Source: DATGMS01 sp040905145
GTDB lineage: Bacteria > Bacteroidota > Bacteroidia > Cytophagales > Cyclobacteriaceae
Reading direction: 5' to 3'
NCBI GenBank assembly: GCA_040905145.1
Contig: JBBDSC010000222.1
Span: forward strand, 9,580 to 73,579
DNA length: 64,000 nt
A model generated the notes under the pieces. That model had not been told where the DNA came from. It saw nothing but the letters and a program-made list of their open reading frames with translations, and made no database searches. A program made the translations under genes and the position numbers. Below are positions 17,702 to 24,590 of the stretch, piece by piece (the stretch's first letter is position 1; every line of letters starts with the position of its first letter).

Positions 17702-18682
17702 TTATTTCAACACTGTTTTTCTTTTCGCCATGATATCCTCAAATATCGCCCTGGCATGATCAATAGTGTTTTCAATGAAAAACTCTCTTGTATTCAATCC
17801 TCCACAAACCACTCCCGCCAGATATAATCCAGGGACATTGGATTCTTGGCTTTCATCATCAAAACAAGGCCTTCTTTTCTCGTCCAAAGTCAATTCCACC
17901 CCTAGTTGATCCAGTAATTTATAATTGGGACGATAACCTGTCATGGCCAGAACAAAATCATTTTCAAGGGTTTTTTCCCCATTGGAGGTTTGAAGCACTA
18001 CCTCATTTTCCCCTATTTCCTTGATGGTGGTATTGAAATAAGCTTTGATGGAGCCTTCCTTTATCCTGTTTTCTATATCGGGAAGCACCCAATATTTGAC
18101 CGTCCTATCCACTTCACTTTCCTTTATCACCAAGGTTACTTCCGCCCCTTTTCTCCAGGTTTCGAGGGCTACGTCCACCGCAGAATTTCCCCCGCCTACC
18201 ACTATGATCTTTTGCCCGATATAAGGCCAGGGCTCCTTATAATAATGGCTTACTTTTGGAAGGTCTTCTCCATGGATATTCATATTATTTGGCAAATCAT
18301 AAAAACCTGAAGCCAAAACAATTTTCTCCACCAGGTATTCCCTCTTCGAAGATTTAATTAAAAATCCTTCCCCTTTCTTTTCCAGCTTTAAAACTTCCTC
18401 GTAAAGGTTGATCTTCAAATCGTAATGCTTGGCAACTCTTCTGTAATATTCTAAAGCCTCCGTCCTGTTCGGCTGCTTGTGGATGGACATGAAAGGAATA
18501 TCACCCATTTCCAGCTTTTCGGAGGTGGAAAAAAAAGTCATGTTGACGGGATAATTAAATAATGAATTGGTTAAAGTCCCCTTTTCCAGAATCAAATAAT
18601 CCACATTGTATTTTTCTGCTTCAATCCCACAGGCCAATCCTATAGGTCCCGCACCGATTATCAAAACGTCTAATTTTTTCAT
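17702..18682 (-). CDS. ypdA: YpdA-family bacillithiol disulfide reductase (FAD-dependent)
   Basis: A 326-residue flavoprotein. An FAD Rossmann motif (IIGAGPIGLACG) is at residues 8-19 and a second nucleotide-binding motif (VVGGGNSAVDVALE) lies near 164. The order and spacing, plus NYPVNMTFFSTSEKLEMG, match the YpdA (Bdr) family. Known members in Firmicutes reduce bacillithiol disulfide with NADPH and lack the CxxC of thioredoxin reductases; no CxxC is seen here. It suggests the organism uses bacillithiol, although no bshABC gene lies in the window. The gene converges with ade. Confidence 0.88.
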   Translation of the reverse strand: MKKLDVLIIGAGPIGLACGIEAEKYNVDYLILEKGTLTNSLFNYPVNMTFFSTSEKLEMGDIPFMSIHKQPNRTEALEYYRRVAKHYDLKINLYEEVLKLEKKGEGFLIKSSKREYLVEKIVLASGFYDLPNNMNIHGEDLPKVSHYYKEPWPYIGQKIIVVGGGNSAVDVALETWRKGAEVTLVIKESEVDRTVKYWVLPDIENRIKEGSIKAYFNTTIKEIGENEVVLQTSNGEKTLENDFVLAMTGYRPNYKLLDQLGVELTLDEKRRPCFDDESQESNVPGLYLAGVVCGGLNTREFFIENTIDHARAIFEDIMAKRKTVLK

Positions 18683-18796
18683 ATATCTTAAACATTTATT
18701 TATCTTTTGAGTTCGCCCTTGTTTCTAAAGACACCTAAAAAAATCAATGGTAAATCAACAGAAGAGCTTCCATCATCAAAATCCTATAACCATCAC

Positions 18797-19555
18797 TTAT
18801 GCAGGATGGATAATTCTGAATTGTTTTTGTACTTCTTCCAAGGGCATTGTCACTTTTTCTTTTATGACAACATTCCCATCATGCTTCCAAAGGACCACAG
18901 AAGTACTTACTGTGCCATATTCATCTCCCTTCCTGATAAACTGAGCGGATAAGATCCTTTCCATTTCATAAGAAATACCCGTTTTGGGAAGCCGCTCATC
19001 TGGTGCATAGGACCTTGACTGAACCAATTCCATTAAAGCATCCACATTGATTTCATCTTTCGCAATCAAATCCTGAAGATCGGATTTGGCCATCTCCACT
19101 TTTGGCCAGGGGGTATCCAGAAAAGCATTGCTGATCCCGTGCACTCCAGGACTTACTTTTTCCACACCTTGGCGGTAATTACACAAATAACCCATTTCCT
19201 CCCCATTGGCTACCAAAAGATTGAAACCATCATATCGATCCATTTTTTTTTGAATCCGGCTAAGGTACTCAAAAGGATTCTCCTCATTTTCCAAGAATCC
19301 TTTGACCAGGTTCCCTCTGGATATTGGATTTTCTTTTCGGCTATGCAGGTTCCTGTAATTGGTCAAAGCCGCAAATTTTCCTTTTGGATGAAAGCCCATC
19401 CAAGTGCCTCCGCCCTTAATATCTTTTCCCGCATAAAAGCCAGTAGGCCATAAATGCAGGGAAGAGGTTGGTCTGTCAAAAAATTCGTCCCTGTTAGCGA
19501 CCAATGACAATTTATAAACGGGATGATCAAGCCAATTAAATGATATTAAACACAT
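18797..19555 (-). CDS. NRDE/TANGO2 family protein
   Basis: A 252-residue protein with the family N-terminus MCLISFNW and the signature VANRDEFFDRP, followed by the GGTWMGF and FAALTNYRN motifs. The N-terminal cysteine right after methionine suggests an Ntn-hydrolase-type fold, as proposed for the family. Human TANGO2 is linked to heme or acyl-CoA handling, but no reaction is established for bacterial members. It is divergent from the BlaI-type repressor gene, with 131 bases between them. A TAATTTTG box at 19563-19570 lies too close to the ATG to be a convincing promoter. Confidence 0.9.
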   Translation of the reverse strand: MCLISFNWLDHPVYKLSLVANRDEFFDRPTSSLHLWPTGFYAGKDIKGGGTWMGFHPKGKFAALTNYRNLHSRKENPISRGNLVKGFLENEENPFEYLSRIQKKMDRYDGFNLLVANGEEMGYLCNYRQGVEKVSPGVHGISNAFLDTPWPKVEMAKSDLQDLIAKDEINVDALMELVQSRSYAPDERLPKTGISYEMERILSAQFIRKGDEYGTVSTSVVLWKHDGNVVIKEKVTMPLEEVQKQFRIIHPA

Positions 19556-19635
19556 ATTGTCACAAAATTAATAAAAGAGCGGAGATAAAGAACACCGATA
19601 ACCGATAAAAAAATCCAGAATTTTTTATCGAAAAA

Positions 19636-19667
19636 TTTGCTTATACGAAACTCATCGTATATATTTA
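19636..19667 (+). promoter_or_regulatory. promoter of the BlaI/M56 operon (TTTG-N20-TATATTTA)
   Basis: TTTG (19636-19639) and TATATTTA (19660-19667) are separated by 20 bases, near the Bacteroidota consensus TTTG-N19-TAnnTTTG. Operator 1 lies entirely inside the spacer and operator 2 begins 1 base after the -7 element, so a bound repressor would block it. Confidence 0.65.
19644..19659. promoter_or_regulatory. BlaI-type operator 1 (TACGA-N6-TCGTA)
   Basis: The perfect inverted repeat TACGAAACTCATCGTA lies between the two promoter elements. Its half-site is identical to operator 2, 25 bases away. Location and symmetry suit a dimeric winged-helix repressor such as the BlaI-like product of the next gene; binding by that protein is inferred. 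Confidence 0.75.
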
Positions 19668-19668
19668 C

Positions 19669-19684
19669 TACGAAATAAATCGTA
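19669..19684. promoter_or_regulatory. BlaI-type operator 2 (TACGA-N6-TCGTA)
   Basis: The second perfect dyad, TACGAAATAAATCGTA, ends 2 bases before the repressor start codon. Both dyads share the outer TACGA/TCGTA with six bases between. Centre-to-centre spacing is 25 bases, about two and a half helical turns. Confidence 0.75.
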
Positions 19685-19686
19685 CT

Positions 19687-20067
19687 ATGGTGATGAGCAT
19701 AAAACCCACGGAATCAGAACTGGAAATTTTATCCATTTTATGGAGATTAAAAGAGGCCAGCGTCCGTCAAATCCATGAAAGGTTATCTGAAACCAAAGGC
19801 ACCGGCTATACGACGACTTTGAAGCTTATGCAGATTATGCTCACCAAGGGTTTGGTAAAGCGGAACGAACAAAGCAGAAGCCATATCTATTCCGCCACCA
19901 TTGCAGAAAAAGATACGCAAAAATCTTTGCTAAAGGGTTTTATGTCCACGGCTTTTGGCGGCTCTGCCAAAAATCTGGTCATGCAGGCATTGGGACAGGG
20001 CAAACCTTCCCAAGAGGAAATCAATGAAATCAGAGAGTTTTTAGATCAACTGGAAAAAGAGAAATAA
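19687..20067 (+). CDS. BlaI/MecI/CopY family transcriptional repressor
   Basis: A 126-residue winged-helix regulator. It opens with PTESELEILSILWRLKEASV and has RQIHERL and TGYTTTLKLMQIMLTKGLV, the standard BlaI recognition region. A C-terminal dimerisation helix follows (SQEEINEIREFLDQLEKEK). It is expected to repress its own operon at the two dyads just upstream and to be inactivated by the M56 protein encoded next. Its TAA overlaps the ATG of that gene by one base. A second ATG six bases downstream is possible. Confidence 0.94.
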   Translation: MVMSIKPTESELEILSILWRLKEASVRQIHERLSETKGTGYTTTLKLMQIMLTKGLVKRNEQSRSHIYSATIAEKDTQKSLLKGFMSTAFGGSAKNLVMQALGQGKPSQEEINEIREFLDQLEKEK

Positions 20068-21821
20068 TGGACTTTACCCACTTGTTTATCGAAGAAAAAT
20101 ACTTGAAAACTATTGGTTGGACCCTGACCCATTCTGTTTGGCAGATCCTTTTGATCAGCCTACTGTTGTGGTTCACTTTAAAGATAGTTCCAAAACAGGC
20201 CTCCAACCTCCGATATGGAACTGCATTGTTCGCCTTGATTTTGATTTGTTCCGTGAGTAGCTGGACATTTATCCACCATCTCCAGCAATATGATAAAAAC
20301 CAATCAGCCATTTCATCCAGCCTTAAATTTGATTTTCCAGAAACGGATAAAATCAATTCCACCCACACCTTACATAAGGGTAGTGCCTTGGGCAGTCAGG
20401 TATTTGGAGACTACTTACCCTCTCAGCTGGAACAGCATCTTCCTTACCTTGTTAATTTGTGGATACTTGGAGCCTTGTTTTATCTGTTTAGGTTAATTGG
20501 AAGTATTAACGACCTGAAACAGCTGCACAAAAAACATCACGAACCAGTTTCCCAATTACTACTGAAAAAAGTGAATAACCTTACCGCTTCATTAGGCATA
20601 TTCAGAAAAGTAAAGGTACTGAAAAGCCCCTTTGTCCATGTCCCCATTACTTACGGCCTGTTCAAGCCTATCATTTTGCTTCCAACCAGCCTGGCTTTAT
20701 CTATTCAACCAGCTCAATTGGAGGCCATTATTGCCCATGAAATGGCCCATATCAAAAGGTATGATTACTTGGTCAATCTCTTTCAATCCACCTTGGAAGT
20801 ACTTTTTTTCTTTCATCCCTGCTTTTGGTGGATCAATGCGGTCATTCATGAAGAACGGGAAAATGCCACGGATGATCTGGCCCTTTCCATAGGTATCCGT
20901 CCACAAGATCTTGCTTATGGTCTGGCAGAAGTAGCCAATCATTCCTCCTACCGTACGCCAGAAATGGCTTTGGCTGCCTCCACAGACAGAAATCTTACCC
21001 TTCAGCGCATAAAACGGATACTCGGTAGATCTACCCCTCCGCTTAAACTTTCACCTTTAATCACCATTACCATGATCTTAACCTTAATTATAAGCACCAT
21101 CCTTTTGGTGGGGGCACAGGGCCCGGATTCCAACCACAATCAGGAGCCGCTCCTTCTGACCCATATAAATAGTCAGAATATTGCATGGAGGGAAACTATC
21201 CCCTCTAAGCCCCACCATGTGGTAATGGCCTCGGCCGAACAAGATACAATACCCTCCGTAAAATCGACAAAAGGCCCCCACCTGACAGACATGCCCTCGT
21301 TGGAATTAACCCCTGCTCCACAGATGGATTTTAATTTTGATTTTCCGTCCCTAAAGGATTTTCCCCCGGTACCCCCTGTAAACATAGAAAACTTTTCCTT
21401 ACCAAACCTGGAGATTAAAATACAGGCAGATAGTATAGAAAAGATTGCCAGCGAGCTGGAAAAATTGAAGGGTGACAATTCCCCCAAAGCCAAAGCCAGG
21501 GTCGAGACCTTAAAATCAGCATTGGCCAAACTAGAGCAGAATATGGAGGTATTTTCCCGGGCATTTGAAGGGAAAATGGAAAACTGGCAAGAGAAGCATG
21601 GTGAAGCCATGAAAAAATTTGAGACTGAGATGAAAGTATGGGGGGAAAAAATGAAGGAGCATGAAAAAACCTGGGAAGCTGCCATTGCTCCCAAAATGAA
21701 AGAATTTGAGAACAAAATGAAAGTATGGGAAAAAGAAAATGCTCCACGGATCAAGGAATTTGAAGAAAAAATGAAGATTTGGGAAGAGAAAAACCGGGAA
21801 AAGGTCGAATCAATGAATTAG
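20067..21821 (+). CDS. BlaR1-like M56 family metallopeptidase with a tryptophan-repeat C-terminal domain
   Basis: A 584-residue membrane protein, the probable anti-repressor partner. Hydrophobic segments lie near residues 10-33, 48-72, 118-140 and 330-355. The gluzincin zinc motif HEMAH is at 224-228, with a downstream glutamate in VIHEERENATDDLAL. The C-terminal ~230 residues would be extracytoplasmic. They lack a penicillin-binding sensor. Instead residues ~450-580 are a charged helical region with 18-residue repeats at 544-561 and 562-579 (M/I-K-E-F-E-x-K-M-K-x-W-E) and looser copies before them. Ligand unknown. Confidence 0.9.
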   Translation: MDFTHLFIEEKYLKTIGWTLTHSVWQILLISLLLWFTLKIVPKQASNLRYGTALFALILICSVSSWTFIHHLQQYDKNQSAISSSLKFDFPETDKINSTHTLHKGSALGSQVFGDYLPSQLEQHLPYLVNLWILGALFYLFRLIGSINDLKQLHKKHHEPVSQLLLKKVNNLTASLGIFRKVKVLKSPFVHVPITYGLFKPIILLPTSLALSIQPAQLEAIIAHEMAHIKRYDYLVNLFQSTLEVLFFFHPCFWWINAVIHEERENATDDLALSIGIRPQDLAYGLAEVANHSSYRTPEMALAASTDRNLTLQRIKRILGRSTPPLKLSPLITITMILTLIISTILLVGAQGPDSNHNQEPLLLTHINSQNIAWRETIPSKPHHVVMASAEQDTIPSVKSTKGPHLTDMPSLELTPAPQMDFNFDFPSLKDFPPVPPVNIENFSLPNLEIKIQADSIEKIASELEKLKGDNSPKAKARVETLKSALAKLEQNMEVFSRAFEGKMENWQEKHGEAMKKFETEMKVWGEKMKEHEKTWEAAIAPKMKEFENKMKVWEKENAPRIKEFEEKMKIWEEKNREKVESMN

Positions 21822-22247
21822 AAACAGGAAAGCCTGTACCTGCCTTTACAAGCACAGCTATATCCAAATGTTTGGGGGGGAGGGTAACTAATTTTATCAA
21901 AAGTTAGATGAATTATTTGAGGAGCAAGTTAATAGCAAGTAACATAGCCTTTTTCTGTCTGCTAACATCCGTTAAGGGCTTCCCCCTCTGGGTATGAGAT
22001 AGTACCTACACCTAGCCGGCGGTTTAGGGTGTGGGGTTATTTCTTGCGGTAGATGAATACGAATTAGGAAAAAGAATTGCAAATTCCAAAAAATAAAAAG
22101 GCGTAGATACAATCTACGCCTAGCAGGGGTTTATTCCCACTAATCCCTTAATCGCTTTTGTAAGGCTAACCCTTCTTCTTTGAACTTTACTGTTCCTGCA
22201 TATTTGACAGCGTCCAGCCCTTTTTTTTATTGCCTTTTCTTAGCTTT
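21822..22247. other. gene-free gap between the M56 gene and thrC
   Basis: No ORF or RNA gene is recognised in these 426 bases between the convergent M56 and thrC genes. The clear element is the thr terminator at 22087-22121. A weak hairpin (ACAGG-AAAG-CCTGT near 21827) follows the M56 stop but has no T-tract. The middle section (about 21960-22060) is G+C-richer than its surroundings and holds nothing I can name. Confidence 0.5.
22087..22121 (-). terminator. terminator of the thr operon
   Basis: A perfect 9-bp stem AGGCGTAGA (22099-22107) and TCTACGCCT (22113-22121) with a 5-base loop. Read on the minus strand it is followed by a T-rich tract (22098-22087). It lies about 130 bases beyond the thrC stop, the usual position for a late 3' UTR terminator. 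Confidence 0.8.
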
Positions 22248-23543
22248 TTACCTTTTGGAAAACAAAAATTTCTTAAAGGCCCCATAGCTGTTTTCCAACT
22301 GTTCTACTTTTTTGGTTCCATGAAGAAACGACGCTAACCGTTCAGGCAATTCCAAAGGTGTTCCCAAAGCCTCCTCCACCACCTTGTTGAATTTGCCCGG
22401 ATGGGCAGTTTCCAGGAATACCCCTTTATACCCGGAATGGTCTTTCAAGAAGTCTTGCAATCCAAGGTATGCTACGGCACCATGAGGATCCATGGTATAT
22501 CCTGTCTCTTCTTTTACTTTTCTCAGGCTTTCCTTAGTCTGCCCATCGGTATAGGCAAAACCTTTAACCTTGGATTTTAATAGATCTTCATCCCCACCGT
22601 ACAAAGCCAGGAGCCTATAAAAATTGCTGGGATTGCCGACATCCATGCTATTGCTTATGGTTTGAACTGAAGGCCGTGCCTGAAATGGATTGCCCTTTAG
22701 GTAATCGGGAACCACATCGTTCGCATTGGTAGCCGCCACAAAGGAATCGATCCCCAATCCCATCCTTTCTGCCAAAATACCTGCAGCCAAATTACCGAAA
22801 TTACCGCTAGGCACGGCAAATGCAATCTTTTTATTGTTCTTGGGCAACCTCGAATAGGCATAGAAATAATATAGACATTGAGGGATCCAACGGGCTATGT
22901 TAATGGAATTGGCAGAAGTCAGCAGCATTTGTTCATTAAGCTCCTTATCCAAAAAGGCTTCCTTGACCATTTTTTGACAATCATCAAAAACCCCTTGGAC
23001 CTCTAATGCTGAAATGTTGCCTCCCAATGTAGTAAACTGCTTTTCCTGAAGCTCACTGACTTTTCCGGCAGGATAAAGAATGATTACCTCTACACCCGGC
23101 ACTTGATAAAAGCCATTGGCTACCGCACTTCCAGTATCTCCTGAAGTAGCCACCAGAATCTTTACCTTCTGGTTGTCCAAAAGCAAACTCATCAATTTTG
23201 AACAGAACCTTGCCCCAAAATCCTTAAAAGCCAAGGTAGGTCCATGAAACAACTCAAGTGCATATACCCCTTCATTTATATCCACCAATGGGGCATCAAA
23301 TTGAATGGCATGATCTATCAGCTCCTTGATCTCCCCCTCAGTCAGATCCTCTGAGAAGAAAGCTTTGATGACCTCATACCCTATTTCCCGAAACGAAAGC
23401 TGATGCATCCTTTCAAGAAAATCCCCTGACATTTCAGGGATTTCCACTGGCATATAAAGCCCCTGATCCGGAGCCAATCCTTTGGTCACTGCTTCCTTGA
23501 GGGAAACAACATGATCAGCATTATTGGTGCTATAAAACTTCAT
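22248..23543 (-). CDS. thrC: threonine synthase
   Basis: A 431-residue PLP enzyme converting O-phosphohomoserine to threonine. The N-terminus (MKFYSTNNADHVVSLKEAV) and the PLP lysine segment GPTLAFKDFGARF (near residue 105) are typical, as are ATSGDTGSAVA and PSGNFGNLAAG. It is the last gene of thrABC. A 105-base gap with a degenerate A/T-rich repeat separates it from thrB, so coupling here is looser than between thrA and thrB. Confidence 0.97.
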   Translation of the reverse strand: MKFYSTNNADHVVSLKEAVTKGLAPDQGLYMPVEIPEMSGDFLERMHQLSFREIGYEVIKAFFSEDLTEGEIKELIDHAIQFDAPLVDINEGVYALELFHGPTLAFKDFGARFCSKLMSLLLDNQKVKILVATSGDTGSAVANGFYQVPGVEVIILYPAGKVSELQEKQFTTLGGNISALEVQGVFDDCQKMVKEAFLDKELNEQMLLTSANSINIARWIPQCLYYFYAYSRLPKNNKKIAFAVPSGNFGNLAAGILAERMGLGIDSFVAATNANDVVPDYLKGNPFQARPSVQTISNSMDVGNPSNFYRLLALYGGDEDLLKSKVKGFAYTDGQTKESLRKVKEETGYTMDPHGAVAYLGLQDFLKDHSGYKGVFLETAHPGKFNKVVEEALGTPLELPERLASFLHGTKKVEQLENSYGAFKKFLFSKR

Positions 23544-23564
23544 TGGTTTTAACTTGATTCTATT

Positions 23565-23648
23565 TAACAGTCTTGGGTCTTGAGACCTGAAATCTGAGAT
23601 TCGATTCTTGATTTTTGATTTTTGGTTCTTGGTTTTTGGTTCTTGATA
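23565..23648. repeat. degenerate short tandem repeat between thrB and thrC
   Basis: Most of this interval consists of 7-14 base variants of TTCTTGATTTTTGGTTCTTGG, followed by GTCTTGAGACC-like units. It is low-complexity, has no start codon in a useful frame, and sits in an otherwise compact operon. It resembles an expanded simple repeat and not a regulatory hairpin. Confidence 0.5.
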
Positions 23649-24590
23649 CTACTCTTGTTCTTCTTCCATTACGAAAGCCCCTTTTGTATTAATGGCAGGA
23701 ACATAAAGGTCCACGGGTAAACCTATCTTATCATACACCTTTTGACTGATTCGGCTTACTTCCCAAGCAATGGATTCATTAGGGGACAATATAAACAAGG
23801 TAGGCCCTGAACCTGAAATGCCACAACCCAAAGCCCCTGCTTCCTTGGCCCCCTCCTTAACTTCATCAAAGCCAGGAATAAGGACAGAGCGGAAAGGCTC
23901 AGCAATTACATCATTAAGGGAGCGGCTGATTAATTCCATATCCTCCTGAAATAGGCCTGCCACCAATCCGGCAATGTTCCCCGATTGAATGATTGCATCT
24001 TTAAGGGAAACATTTTTCTTCAACACACTCCTGGAATCAGCTGTGTTTAATTCTAGGTGGGGATGTACCAAAGTACAATAAAGGCCCGAAGGCACATTTA
24101 ACCTGATTACGTCCAGGGGTTCATAGCCCCTGATCAAAACAAATCCCCCCAAAAGTGCCGGGGCAACATTATCCGCATGCCCGGCTCCGCATGCGATGGC
24201 TTCTGCTTCCATGGCAAAGGGCAGTAAGTCAAGTTTGGAAAAGGGGTTTCCAAGCAGATGATTCGCGGCAACCAATGCCGCCACCGCACTGGCAGCGCTT
24301 GAACCCATCCCACTTCCGAGGGGAAGTCCTTTGATCAGTTCCACATCCAAACCACCAGTGAAGTCCAACTTCTTAAGCATGGCGGTAATGGCAACCGTAC
24401 AGGTATTCTTTTCCAAAGCATAGGGCAACCTTCCCTGGTCCCCTTCAATTTTTACTACTCTTAAACCTGGCTGATCGGATATCCTCACCGTGACTTTATC
24501 CCCCAAATCGTCCACCGCAAAACCCAAAATATCAAAGCCACAGGAAACGTTGGCTACTGTGGCCGGTGCAAATGCTGTTACTTTTTTCAT
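23649..24590 (-). CDS. thrB: homoserine kinase
   Basis: A 313-residue GHMP kinase that phosphorylates homoserine. It has the N-terminal motif APATVANVSCGFDILGFA, the ATP-binding loop KGLPLGSGMGSSAASAVAAL and the C-terminal GCGISGSGPTLF motif. Its ATG overlaps the thrA stop by 4 bases (24587-24590), so the two are translationally coupled. Confidence 0.97.
   Translation of the reverse strand: MKKVTAFAPATVANVSCGFDILGFAVDDLGDKVTVRISDQPGLRVVKIEGDQGRLPYALEKNTCTVAITAMLKKLDFTGGLDVELIKGLPLGSGMGSSAASAVAALVAANHLLGNPFSKLDLLPFAMEAEAIACGAGHADNVAPALLGGFVLIRGYEPLDVIRLNVPSGLYCTLVHPHLELNTADSRSVLKKNVSLKDAIIQSGNIAGLVAGLFQEDMELISRSLNDVIAEPFRSVLIPGFDEVKEGAKEAGALGCGISGSGPTLFILSPNESIAWEVSRISQKVYDKIGLPVDLYVPAINTKGAFVMEEEQE

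Noticed and set aside
21825..21840. Hairpin ACAGG-AAAG-CCTGT after the M56 gene
   Set aside because: Short stem and no T-tract; not a convincing terminator.
23565..23648. CRISPR-like array between thrB and thrC
   Set aside because: Units are 7-14 bases, degenerate and without spacers of uniform length, so it is not a CRISPR array.
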